Below, piece by piece: positions 52,121 through 62,200 of a stretch of DNA of 64,000 nucleotides. Source of the DNA: Prevotella sp. E13-17. Lineage in GTDB: Bacteria > Bacteroidota > Bacteroidia > Bacteroidales > Bacteroidaceae. Location of the stretch: NCBI RefSeq assembly GCF_022024035.1, contig NZ_CP091787.1, forward strand, positions 2,884,001 to 2,948,000, in the 5' to 3' direction. Numbering within the stretch: the stretch's first letter is position 1; each line of letters begins with the position of its first letter. The position numbers and the translations under genes were made by a program. Under the pieces are notes generated by a model. That model was given only the letters and a program-made list of their open reading frames with translations. It made no database searches and was not told the DNA's origin.

Positions 52121-53986
52121 CTAAAATGCGATGTTCACACCCGCCATAAAGGTGGCACGAGGCATGGGAAAGCCTGCGTTGAGCTCGTAGCTTTGAGCCA
52201 GCAGGTTCTCGCCGCGAAGCCAGAGGGCAACGTCCTTGGTCAGCGCATAGTTGACGGTAGCATTCAGCAGCATCACGTTCTCACTCTGCTCGTTGGCACC
52301 GACGGCCGTATAGAGATGGTCTAAGTACTGCAGTCCGGCAGTCACAGTCCACTTGCTCTGATGATAGTTGGCACCCATGAAACCCTTATAGGTGGGGGCT
52401 GCTATCACCTTATTCTCCATGTGCAACAAGCTGTGGTTGGTATTGAAAGACCAGTGCTCGTTGAGGCGAAGGTCGGCCTCAAGTTCTGCGCCACAGTTTT
52501 CTATCTCGCCGGTGTTAATATTCTTACCGGCCACGGTCTGAATCAGATTGTCGCCCTTGGCATAGAACACGTTGACGCCATAACGGAAGTTGCCGACACG
52601 CTTGCGCCATGACAGCTCATAGTTCCACAAGCGCTCAGCCTCCAGCTGGTCGTTGGCGGTGCCATAGAGGTACATATCCTTGGCATTGGGGTTACGAAAT
52701 CCCTTGGCAACCGACAGTTTTAGCTCGCCACCCTCTAACGAACGATGCACCAAACCCACCTGGGGCACCCATTCGCCACCAGCCTGAGAATGATGATCAT
52801 AGCGCAAGCCTACATCCACGGTGACATAGGCAGAAAGGTCTTGGCGGAAGTCCACATAGCCAGCCACCTCGTTTTCATGGGCATGGGCGCTCTGCATCTT
52901 GCGCTTTCCTGCCATGTTGACATCGCCGGTGATGCGGTTGGTATAGTAGGCACGCCCATAGATGTGCTGATAGTCGGCGCCCACGGTCAGGCGATTGCCG
53001 CGAAACAGGCGCATGGTCTGATACCACGAAGCGCCTGCTACGGCATCTTTTGACCTGAAATAGTCGCTCTGCGGCGTGCCGCCCACGGCATCATAGCCAT
53101 CGTTGATTTTATGGCGGCCGAAGTTATCATAGATGCTCAGTGCGCCACTGGTGTTGGCAAAATGATTTTCCAGCACCAGACTGGCCACACCACGCGTGAT
53201 ATACTGGTCGGCCTCGAGTTTCAGTTTGTCTGTGCTGCCAGGATTGCTGGCATTGAAGTGCGTCAGGTCCAGGTCGGCATAGACATCCCAATGGTCGTTG
53301 AGGTCGTAGGCCAACTTCACATATCCGCCATACTGCTCAAAGCCCATGTTGGGACGATGGTTGTCTGAGCGGCTGTATTGCGCAGCCACGGTAGAGCCAA
53401 AGCGTCCGCTACGTAGCTGGTTGGCCACCTCGGCCTGCACGGAGCCATAGCTGCCAGCGCCAAGGTTCACGGTGGTTCTGACCCCATCATGGTGCATGCC
53501 ACGGGTCACAATGTTGATGACGCCGCCCATGGCATTGTTGCCATAGAGCACAGAAGCCGGTCCGCGAAGCACCTCTACGCGCTCGGCCATCATCGTCTGA
53601 TAGCTGTCGCTGATGGGATGACCATACACGCCGTTGTACTGTGGGTGGCCATCGACGAGCACCAGCATCTGTCCGACGCTGCCACTCAGACCGCGCACAC
53701 TGATGCCACCGGCTGCACCGCCACTGACGCCATAGCCCATGACGCCGCGGCTGGTCACAAACATGCCGGGCACGTGCTGCGCCACAGTGGGCAGCACGTT
53801 CTGCTGTTGGTTCTGCGTGAGCGTCTGACGGTCAATCACGGTGACCGTCATGGGCAGATGACGCACGTCGGTGGGCTGACGAGTGCCTGTCACTACTACT
53901 TCCTGCAGCGCCAATGTGTCGGTCTGCGCCATCATTGCTGTACTGACAGCCATAGCTGCCAACACTAAAGAGATACGTTTTTTCAC
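52121..53986 (-). CDS. TonB-dependent outer-membrane receptor (BtuB/siderophore type)
   Basis: 621 residues. Signal peptide MKKRISLVLAAMAVSTAMMA, TonB box region LALQEVVVTGTRQPTDV, plug (MTVTVIDRQTLTQN, GGISVRGLSGSVGQMLVLVD, VEVLRGPASVLYGNNAMGGV, INIVTRG) and a 22-strand barrel ending RATFMAGVNIAF. The size and absence of a carboxypeptidase-like domain separate it from SusC and place it with BtuB/colicin-type receptors for metal chelates or vitamins. The start codon overlaps the end of the DUF362 gene by four bases (53983-53986), so the two are translated together. The ligand is unknown. Confidence 0.92.
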   Translation of the reverse strand: MKKRISLVLAAMAVSTAMMAQTDTLALQEVVVTGTRQPTDVRHLPMTVTVIDRQTLTQNQQQNVLPTVAQHVPGMFVTSRGVMGYGVSGGAAGGISVRGLSGSVGQMLVLVDGHPQYNGVYGHPISDSYQTMMAERVEVLRGPASVLYGNNAMGGVINIVTRGMHHDGVRTTVNLGAGSYGSVQAEVANQLRSGRFGSTVAAQYSRSDNHRPNMGFEQYGGYVKLAYDLNDHWDVYADLDLTHFNASNPGSTDKLKLEADQYITRGVASLVLENHFANTSGALSIYDNFGRHKINDGYDAVGGTPQSDYFRSKDAVAGASWYQTMRLFRGNRLTVGADYQHIYGRAYYTNRITGDVNMAGKRKMQSAHAHENEVAGYVDFRQDLSAYVTVDVGLRYDHHSQAGGEWVPQVGLVHRSLEGGELKLSVAKGFRNPNAKDMYLYGTANDQLEAERLWNYELSWRKRVGNFRYGVNVFYAKGDNLIQTVAGKNINTGEIENCGAELEADLRLNEHWSFNTNHSLLHMENKVIAAPTYKGFMGANYHQSKWTVTAGLQYLDHLYTAVGANEQSENVMLLNATVNYALTKDVALWLRGENLLAQSYELNAGFPMPRATFMAGVNIAF

Positions 53987-54960
53987 TTATCTATATTTAC
54001 CAAAGTATATGTCTTCTTGCCCAGTCCTATCTTCTCTGCATAGTCGGTGATATAGGTGCCATGCTGACGATTGATGCGCTTGATGAGCGGTTTGTTGTCG
54101 TCGCCAGGTTTACCCTTATAGTTGAACACCTTGTCAAGACAGGCCTGATCGAGGGCCACGGGGTCGAGCGAGGCCATGATGCCCATGTCCTGCAACTCGG
54201 GTTTAGCAGGGTGACCGTCGCAGTCGCAGTCAACAGACATGTTGTTCATCACGTTGATATAGACCACCTTTCCGCCGAAATAGTTATGCACGGCCTGCGC
54301 TGCTGCAGCCATCGACTCGAGGAAGTCGTCCTGTGTAGGACCGGCAGCCAGATATTCTTTATTCCACGCCAACTTGGCATCGTCGGTTTTGCCAGCTGAA
54401 TGGATATAGGCTTTGCCCGCTGTAGATGCCACACCGATGCTGGCATTCTTCAGCACACCGCCGAAACCGCCCATGGCATGACCCTTAAAGTGGGCCAGAT
54501 TGATCATGAAGTCATAGTTGGCCAGATGCTCGCCCACGATGTCATAGTGCAGGTGCTTCTGGTCTTTCACGGGGATGCGTATCTGTCCGAACTCGTCCAT
54601 CAGGTCAACAGCAAAGATGGAATCGAAGCCATGCTCGTGGATGGTCTGCCAATGGCGCTGAGGATCCTGGCGCGTACCGCCATAGGCCGTACAGCACTCT
54701 ACGATGGTGCCGTTGACTTTCTCCACGAGATTGCGGATGAGTGTGGGCTTCAGATAGTGGGTGTTGCCACCCTCGCCGGTAGAAATCTTCACGGCAACGC
54801 GTCCTTGGGGCTCGACGCCAAGCGTCTCAAAAATCTTCACTAAGGCCTCGGGGCTTATCTCTTTGGTGAAATAGACCACGGGGGTTGCTGGTTTCTTGGC
54901 CCATGAGGTTGCTGTCAGCAGACATGCCATCACAACCAACATCAATGTTTTTTTTGTCAT
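53983..54960 (-). CDS. Secreted DUF362-family protein
   Basis: 325 residues. Signal peptide MTKKTLMLVVMACLLTATSW-AKK, then the DUF362 domain: YFTKEISPEALVKIFETLGV, RVAVKISTGEGGNTHYLKPT, VECCTAYGGTRQDPQRHW, NLAHFKGHAMGGFGGVLKNA, SVDCDCDGHPAKPELQDMGI, SLDPVALDQACLDKVFNY. Related proteins are called Fe-S centre proteins; here no ferredoxin-type cluster is present, but the CDCDG and GH motifs could bind metal. Export and coupling to a TonB receptor suggest a role in handling an imported metal or cofactor. That link is inference. Confidence 0.85.
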   Translation of the reverse strand: MTKKTLMLVVMACLLTATSWAKKPATPVVYFTKEISPEALVKIFETLGVEPQGRVAVKISTGEGGNTHYLKPTLIRNLVEKVNGTIVECCTAYGGTRQDPQRHWQTIHEHGFDSIFAVDLMDEFGQIRIPVKDQKHLHYDIVGEHLANYDFMINLAHFKGHAMGGFGGVLKNASIGVASTAGKAYIHSAGKTDDAKLAWNKEYLAAGPTQDDFLESMAAAAQAVHNYFGGKVVYINVMNNMSVDCDCDGHPAKPELQDMGIMASLDPVALDQACLDKVFNYKGKPGDDNKPLIKRINRQHGTYITDYAEKIGLGKKTYTLVNIDK

Positions 54961-54992
54961 AATCGATAAGTATAGTTTGTTTATTCCGACTG

Positions 54993-55000
54993 CAAAGATA
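54993..55000 (-). promoter_or_regulatory. -7 element of the DUF362-TonB receptor operon
   Basis: TATCTTTG on the minus strand followed by CAGTCGG, 33 bp before the ATG at 54960. No clear -33 element; the 22-bp array begins 15 bp upstream. Confidence 0.55.
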
Positions 55001-55014
55001 ATGATTAAATTTGA

Positions 55015-55322
55015 AAAAGTGGCCGTTCGACGGTTAAAAAGCGGTCGTTCGGACAGCTCAAAGTAAGGGTTTCATCGTGCAAAAGTGCCACTCTTGATGC
55101 CATTGCAGGGGCTGGAAAGCTCGAATCCAGGGGCTGAAGAACTGAAGTCCAGGGGCTGGAAATGACCGTTTCAGGGGCTGCACGGATCCGTTCCAGCCCC
55201 TGGATCCGGAACAAAAGGGGCAGTATTGGCAAGCAATTGCGCCACTATAAGGCCGTCATAGGAGCACTTTGACCTCGTAAAAGTGGCCGAATGAGCAAAC
55301 AAAAAGCAGTATGCACGGATGT
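55015..55322. repeat. 308-bp array with exact 22-bp period (14 units), copy 2
   Basis: Unit starts fall at 55015 and every 22 bp. Units 1-4 begin AAAAGTGGCC, AAAAGCGGTC, CAAAGTAAGG and AAAAGTGCCAC. Units 5-9 carry CAGGGGCTG at 55106, 55128, 55150 and 55172 and the inverse CAGCCCCTG at 55194. Units 10-14 begin AAAAGGGGCAG, AATTGCGCCAC, CATAGGAGCAC, AAAAGTGGCCG and AAAAAGCAGTA. The layout (4 A-type, 5 CAGGGGCTG-type, 5 A-type units) is the same as at 19092-19399, while the other bases differ. It fills the 403-bp gap between the GH115 stop and the DUF362 promoter. Confidence 0.85.
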
Positions 55323-55334
55323 CGCACATACTGC
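55302..55334 (-). terminator. Terminator of the GH127-GH115 transcript
   Basis: GCAGTATG (55306-55313) pairs with CATACTGC (55327-55334); on the minus strand the stem is followed by TTTTTGTTTG. The stem's 5' part on the plus strand is the last unit of the 22-bp array. Confidence 0.75.
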
Positions 55335-55363
55335 CCACTGATGATAAATATGCAGATTAGGAA

Positions 55364-58300
55364 CTATTTCAAGGTCTTACGACCTTGCTGAACGTAGATG
55401 CCCCTCTGTGGATGCTGGACACGACGTCCGCCAAGGGTGTAGAATTTGGTGTCGGCCATCACGGCAGACTTGGTATGTTGGATGGTATTGATGATGTTAT
55501 TGTTTTCGTCAACCTGATGAATACGGAAGTAATCGACCTTGAACCAGCCGTTCTTTTGTTCGGGATGGAGGGTGCCATCACTCTGGCGACCATCGGCACG
55601 GATACCCAGGCGCAGGTTCTCTCCCTCGGCGATATCGACATAGACAAACATGTCTTGAAGCAGGAAGTTGCCATTGATGCCGCCGACATAGCCGGCAAAG
55701 GTGTTGTTCTCGCCTGCCGTGAGGTTGTTGCGGTAGTCAATGGGCATGCCGTAATACTGCACATTCTGGTTGGCAAACAGGCGGGTGGTGGCCAGATAGC
55801 CATCCTCAACCCACAGCTTGCATGCCACCAGATAGCGCCCAGGGGTGAGCTTCTCGGCGGGAATCTCCTGATAGAGTTCGAAGCCTTCGGGGAAATGGCC
55901 GCCCTGAGGCAAGCACCACGACACGTTGGTGCCGTGAGCATTGGCTGCATCCTTGTTGATGCCATAGCTCTGACCGGGGAACTGACCTGCGATGTTCCAT
56001 CCGTAAGGGGTGTAGCGACGAGTGTCGCCCGAGGTGTTTGTCTTCACCGTGCCATTGTCGCTATAGAGCTCGAAGTCGTAGTTGGCGATGAGCGACTTGG
56101 TGAGCGACAGGTCTTCGGCCGATGGTGTGGGGGCCTGACTGACACGCTCGATGTGGAAGTAATCGACCTTGAACCAGCCGGCATTATCGCTGGCACGGGT
56201 GCCATCGTTCTTTCGGTTGCTGGTCTTGATGCCAAGGGTGAGCGATTCGCCCTGCCCCACGGTGACATAGACCTCCATGTCGCGCAAGACGATGTTCTCG
56301 GTAGTGCCGCCGGCATAGCCGGCATAGGTGTTGACCTCGCCGGGAACAAGCAGGTTGGTGTAGTCGCTCTCGGTGCCATAGTACTGCACATTCTGGTTGG
56401 CAAACAGCCTACAGGTGGTCTTCTTGGAGTTCTCGACCCACAGCATACAGGTGACACGGTAAACGCCTGGTTCGAGTTTCTCGGCAGGAATGGTCTGTGA
56501 GAGTTCGAAATCTTCGGGCATGGGCACCGAGTTGAACCAACACACGTTGTTGCCATGATAGTTGGTGGCGTCTTGGTTGACACCGAAAGAGTCCAGACCG
56601 TTGGCGCCTTTCTTCAGTGTGCCTTTCTGGTTCCAGCCGCAGGGCACGCCACGACCGATGTTGCCGGCGGCATTCAGCTGGCAGTCGCGGTTGTACTCGA
56701 AGTCGTAGTTCTCAATCAACGACTCGGTCAAGGTATTGTCCTCGACGACAGGCAGCGTGACGTAGATGTCGCTGACCACCACGCCGGGATCGAGCAACGA
56801 CACGCGCACCTTGACCGTTTTATCGGCATCGGCGACATACGCCTCAGTGGCATCGTTGTAGCCTTGAAGCACGGTCTGGTTCCACTTGCCCTCCATGGCT
56901 GTGGTCTTCAGCGACTTGACCTGAGCCGATCGGCCATCGATGCTCAGCGCCACTCGCAGGTCGTAGGTGGTGTTGATGGGGAACGTGGGCAGGCAGCGCA
57001 CAGAGATGTTGTTCTTGCCAGCCTTCACAGGTACGTCATACTCCAGATAGGGTGCCTGGGCAGCGCTGTACTTGTTCATGTCGAGCGGCCACACGGTGAC
57101 ACCCTGATCGCTCACGCCCACACCTTTAAGGGTGGTGAAGGTGCCATTGCTGGCAGTGTATTGCGTGGCGGGAATCACCGTGACGGGGGCTTCGGGCTTA
57201 GCGCTGACCTCCACACTGTTGATATTTGACAATGTGGCCGTCTCTGGCATACCGAACTGCATCAGGTCACGGGGCTTGTAGCTCATCATGCCGTCCCACT
57301 TTCCGCCTGCTAATGATTTATTATAATAGGTGGTGAGGTCCACTATCTGACGGAAGGCTTGGCGTGCCTCGGCGGCATAGTCCAGCGCTTGATCGCGTTT
57401 GCCCTGTTTGGCCAGTTGCAGGCTCTGGGCAGCACGGAACGTCTTGATATTCATATTGCCGGCACCCTTCACGGGATACTCAATCAACTGGAAGTAGGCG
57501 TCCTGCAAGGCGTCGGGGACACTGCCCTTCAGCTCGTCAACCTGCTGCATGAGTGCCTGATAGTCGGCAATGCGCTGGTCTTTCTCTGCATTGGAGAAAG
57601 GCACATCGAACACGTGTTCGGGTTTGCCTCCGGCAGCTAGACGATAGTATTCGAGCTTGATGTCGGCAATGCGGTCGGCAAGTTCTTCGCCAAAGGTCTC
57701 GGCAGCCCAATGGCGGTTGTAGCGGTAGGCATCGGCAGGTTGCCAGGAGTTGATGTCCCACGCCAGGTCCATGCAGAACTCGAGTTCCATCTCGGCAGGT
57801 TTGATGTCGCCGACGTTGATGACCCACAGGGTGCGGATGCCTTGGTCGTAGGCACGTGACAGCTCGTAGCTGATGAGCGAAGGTGAATGGGAGGCAATCC
57901 ACAGATAGTCATGAGGCGACCCCCAGTAGCTCAGGTGGTAGTACACGCCATTACCGCCGCTGCGGGCCTGCTCGGCGGGTTTAGGCAACTGGCGGATGTA
58001 GCCGTGGTTGTCATCGACCCAGCAGAGGGTCACGTCTTCGGGCACTTGCAGACCGGCATTGTAGGCATCGAGCACTTCCTTGTAGGGGATGAACAGCTGC
58101 GGCACCTTGGTCACATCGTCGAAGTACTTGCCCAGCAGCTCGCGCTGATAGCCGATGATGTCGGTCAGTCCGCGCACCTTGTCTTCTGTTGAGGGATAGC
58201 CCGAGATGCCCCAGTCGTGCACACCGCGCATGCCGAGGGTGTACATGCCGTCGTAGTCGGCACTCTCTGCTACGCGCTCTTCCCAGTACTGCTGAATCTT

Positions 58301-59203
58301 GGCTTTGTTCGTGACGTAGTTCCAGTCTTCGTTGTTGCCATTCCACGGGGCATGGCGCCACTCCCACTCGTTGTCGCGCAGCATCTGTTCGCAGTGGCTG
58401 GAGCCCAGCATGATGTCGTACTTCTTGGCCACGGGCAGGTTGTCCTTGTTGGCCCAGAAGGCTTCTGAACACAGGTGCATGGCAGGCCACAGCGTGTTGG
58501 CACGCAAGCGCAACAGCAGTTCCATGACGCGGGCATAGGTGTTGGGACCGATGTTGTTGTACTTCTTGTCGATGCCCTTAGACGCCCAAGGGAACAGAGC
58601 GAAGTCTTCGTCGTTGATGAAGATGCCGCGATACTTCACAGAGGGCTCTTTCGACAGGGTCTGCTGACCACTGGCATAGAGCACATCAGACGGTGCTGGC
58701 GCCACATCGGCCCACCACACATAGGGCGAGACACCCATCTGGCGTGAGAGTTCAAAGAGTCCGTAGGCGGTGCCACGGGGCGTCGAGCCATAGACCACCA
58801 GTGCACGGGCGATGCCCTCAACGGGCTGTTCGACCAACTGGAGGCCATAGACCTCCCACTTGCCAGCCACCATCGTGGCATCAATCTTGCCGGTGGCAGC
58901 CAGCTGATCGATAATGGTGGACTGTCCCAGGGTGCCAGCGATGATAGGCAGGTCGCCAGCATCCAACTGGTTCTTGACGGGAAGTGATTTTCCGGTGACG
59001 GCCTTGGCATCGTCAGAAAGACACTGGGCCACGGTCTTGACCACCTCGGCATCATTGTCGGACACAACGATGGGAGCCGCAGCATCGGCTGTAACGATGG
59101 GGAAGCCATCGTCAACAACGGTTTTACTGAGCGTGACGTTCTGTGCAGACATCGTTGCTGACAACAACAATGCCGCTAAAAAAGTAATTATTGGTTTTGA
59201 CAT
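55364..59203 (-). CDS. GH115 alpha-glucuronidase with two C-terminal accessory modules
   Basis: 1279 residues. Signal peptide (about 1-20). The GH115 catalytic region covers about 25-820: VYGSTPRGTAYGLFELSRQM, YRGIFINDEDFALFPWASKG, RANTLWPAMHLCSEAFW, RGVHDWGISGYPS, WVDDNHGYIRQLP, SYWGSPHDYLWIASHSP. It removes (methyl)glucuronic acid from xylan side chains. Two copies of an unrecognised module of about 200 residues follow (about 825-1025 and 1034-1235), each with FGVNQDA or YGINKDA, a CxxxLWVE strand, CRLFANQNVQYYG, and NAGWFKVDYFHIE. The C-terminal tail (FYTLGGRRVQHPQRGIYVQQ) is a Prevotella-type sorting or surface signal. It follows the GH127 gene by 71 bp on the same strand. Confidence 0.93.
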   Translation of the reverse strand: MSKPIITFLAALLLSATMSAQNVTLSKTVVDDGFPIVTADAAAPIVVSDNDAEVVKTVAQCLSDDAKAVTGKSLPVKNQLDAGDLPIIAGTLGQSTIIDQLAATGKIDATMVAGKWEVYGLQLVEQPVEGIARALVVYGSTPRGTAYGLFELSRQMGVSPYVWWADVAPAPSDVLYASGQQTLSKEPSVKYRGIFINDEDFALFPWASKGIDKKYNNIGPNTYARVMELLLRLRANTLWPAMHLCSEAFWANKDNLPVAKKYDIMLGSSHCEQMLRDNEWEWRHAPWNGNNEDWNYVTNKAKIQQYWEERVAESADYDGMYTLGMRGVHDWGISGYPSTEDKVRGLTDIIGYQRELLGKYFDDVTKVPQLFIPYKEVLDAYNAGLQVPEDVTLCWVDDNHGYIRQLPKPAEQARSGGNGVYYHLSYWGSPHDYLWIASHSPSLISYELSRAYDQGIRTLWVINVGDIKPAEMELEFCMDLAWDINSWQPADAYRYNRHWAAETFGEELADRIADIKLEYYRLAAGGKPEHVFDVPFSNAEKDQRIADYQALMQQVDELKGSVPDALQDAYFQLIEYPVKGAGNMNIKTFRAAQSLQLAKQGKRDQALDYAAEARQAFRQIVDLTTYYNKSLAGGKWDGMMSYKPRDLMQFGMPETATLSNINSVEVSAKPEAPVTVIPATQYTASNGTFTTLKGVGVSDQGVTVWPLDMNKYSAAQAPYLEYDVPVKAGKNNISVRCLPTFPINTTYDLRVALSIDGRSAQVKSLKTTAMEGKWNQTVLQGYNDATEAYVADADKTVKVRVSLLDPGVVVSDIYVTLPVVEDNTLTESLIENYDFEYNRDCQLNAAGNIGRGVPCGWNQKGTLKKGANGLDSFGVNQDATNYHGNNVCWFNSVPMPEDFELSQTIPAEKLEPGVYRVTCMLWVENSKKTTCRLFANQNVQYYGTESDYTNLLVPGEVNTYAGYAGGTTENIVLRDMEVYVTVGQGESLTLGIKTSNRKNDGTRASDNAGWFKVDYFHIERVSQAPTPSAEDLSLTKSLIANYDFELYSDNGTVKTNTSGDTRRYTPYGWNIAGQFPGQSYGINKDAANAHGTNVSWCLPQGGHFPEGFELYQEIPAEKLTPGRYLVACKLWVEDGYLATTRLFANQNVQYYGMPIDYRNNLTAGENNTFAGYVGGINGNFLLQDMFVYVDIAEGENLRLGIRADGRQSDGTLHPEQKNGWFKVDYFRIHQVDENNNIINTIQHTKSAVMADTKFYTLGGRRVQHPQRGIYVQQGRKTLK

Positions 59204-59274
59204 AAATAATAATGATTGTTAGGTTATGTTTCTATGTTGCCGTTAGTCTTTGGTTAAGGATCGAAAAAGTAGTG

Positions 59275-62200
59275 TTACTTCACCACTACTTTGCGATAGG
59301 TGCCATCGGAGAAGCGAAGGATGCGGATGCCCTGACGGGAAACTTCACCGCGCCCCGACAAGGAATAGGCCGGAGAGGCCGCTGCACAAGGATGCAAAAT
59401 GGAACTCGGGATGACGGCCATAGGGACATCGGCCGACTCACTGACACGCTTGATGCGGAAGTTGTCGCACTTGAACCAACCGGAATTGCTGCCGTCGGAA
59501 GTGCCATTGCCGCGCTGATTGCCCGAACGAATGCCGAAACGCAGGTTCTCGTCTTTGGCCACATCGACATAGACCACCATGTCGTGCATCACCAGATTGT
59601 TGGTTCCCGTACCGCTATAGCCGGCAAAGGTGGCCGTCTCACCTTCGGTCTGATTGGAAAGATAGTCGGCGGCAGTACCGAAATACTGTACCGACTGATT
59701 GGCAAAGAGACGACACTTGCCAAACAATCCACTCTCGTTCCATAGCTGACAACGAATCTGATAGCAACCGGGAACAAGCTTCTCGGCAGGTATCTCCTGA
59801 TAGAGTTCGAAGTTATTGGGCATTGGGCCCTGCTGGTTATTAAACCAACATACATTATTCTGATGGCGATTGACGGCATCACTGTTGACACCAAACGACG
59901 TGCCCTTGAATTCGGTGGCCAGGTGCCAACCGTAAGGACAACCGCGTGAAGTGGTGCCTTGGGGGTTCGGGGTTCCATCGACAGCCAGTTCGAAATCGGG
60001 ATTGATGATCAGTGACTCGGTCAGCGACAGGTCATCATCACCATTGTCGGCAGGAATACCATCGACCTTGTCAAGGCGGAAATAATCTACCTTGAACCAA
60101 CCGGTTCCATCGCTGGCACGCGTACCATTTGACTTACGACCATCGGAACGAATGCCTAAACGCAGATCCTCGCCATCGGCAAGGGTGACATAAACCTGCA
60201 TATCCTTGAGAAGAAACATGCCATCGGGTGTTCCGCCATAGCCTGCATAGGTAGCCGATTCGCCTTCTACCTGATTGTTGGCATACTCGTCTTTACAACC
60301 GAAATACTGCACATTCTGATTGGCAAACAGTCGGCAATTGCCTTTCTGGTTGTGGTTATTCCACAACTTGCAACGCACACGATAGGTGCCAGCACCCAGT
60401 TTTGAGGCTGGCACCACTTGATAGAGTTCGAAGTCCTGTGAGAATGGTAGCATGCGAAACCAGCAGATGTTATCACCATGAGGATTCTGAGCATCGCTGT
60501 TGATGCCATACGACTCACCATTAAGCTGGCCTTGCACGCTCCAGCCATAGGGCACCCATTTCTTTTTCTCGGAACCGCCGGCATTATAGGTCTCGGCATC
60601 GACCATCTCGAAATCGGGATTCACAAGCAGTGATTCATCGGGGATATCATCGGCATGTACTTCTGGGAACACGGTGAGGCGCAGTTCGGTGCAACCATAA
60701 GGCACAAGGGTAATGGTTTCGGTCTTGTCGGTAGCAATCACATTGCCAGCACCGGGCAGGAAGGGGTTGCGACCATTCTGAATGGACCAGTGAATCTGGC
60801 GCACAGGCAGACTGATGGTGACGGGGGCGTCCTGAAGATCGAAAGGATAGGCGCCTTCGGGGATCGTTTTGGTGGTGACGGTGAGCGAGGATTCATCGGT
60901 GAGCAGTGCGGGGTCGAAACCGTAGTTATAGGGACCGTTGGGGGTGATGCTCCAGCACTTGAAGTCGGCATTGTCGGAATGCTTGCCGTTCATATTGCCA
61001 TAGACCTGAGTGTCCTCGACTTTGGTCTGCGGGATGGCATAGGTGAATAGCAGCGGACCGCGCTCTACGTACCATCCTTGCTGATTGGCGGCCTGACAAA
61101 CCTGCACCTCCATGGGCAGGCGCAGTTCGATGACATCGCCATTGTGGAAGGTGCGATTCAGGGTGACGAAGGTGGATGGGGTCAAAGGCATATCGATAGC
61201 AGCGCCATTGACCTTGAGACTGGCCTGCTGGCACCAGCCGGGGATGCGGAGTGACAAGGGGAAGGTGACAGCCGACTGGGAAGCGATGACAAAACGAATG
61301 ACATCGGAGAAAGGATAGGCGGTCTGTTCGCTGATGGTGACAGACTGGCCGTTGACATCAAGGGTGATGTCGCTGGGCGAATAGAGGGCAGCGACAACGG
61401 CATCGTCTTTACCACGCATCCACAGACGCGACGCGAAGTTGGGCATCATGCGATTGACATTGCCCACGCAGCACTCGGTCTCATGGACCGGACGATAGGC
61501 CATCCACGTGCTGCCACGCTTGAAGGCGTTATTGTCTGACGTGCCGGTGCATATCAGCTGATTGACAGACGAGAAATACTGCAGGGCCTTGAAGTCCTTG
61601 GTGATAGCACCCAGACCGGCATTAAAGACGGCGCGCTCGATGCGGTCGGCCCACTCGGCCTGACCAGTGACCTGCAGGAAATAGCCCAGCGACCAGGTGT
61701 AGTCGGTGATGTCGCACGTCTCATGGGCATTGTCAACATCGAGCCCAGCGGTAAACTCGGAACTGGAATAGAGACCATCGGGCAAAAGATGGTCGCGTTC
61801 CAACTTGCGCTCAGCATTCATAGCGATATCCAGGTATTGCTGTTTGCCGGTATAGGCGTAGAGAAGCAAGGGAATCTTAAGCATCTCGGCATAGGTAACG
61901 CCGTGCATGGTGATAACATCGGGTGAGGATGCCACTGGGGCATCGAGCTCGAAACCGCCACGATTATATGCAGCTTCGGCCATCTGCAGCAACTGACTAT
62001 TGCCAGTGTGGCCATAGACCCACAGCATACCCTCCACATTACAGATGTGGCGACGGCCATTGACGAGCAGGTCGGTGCTCAAACTGAGGTAGTTGCGCTC
62101 GAGGGCCGTGATAATATCCTGATTGCCCGTGGCCCAATAGTTGGCCTGCATAGCACGGAAGAAAACGGCCATAGGCCAAAGGGACTCTATCTTACTGTTG

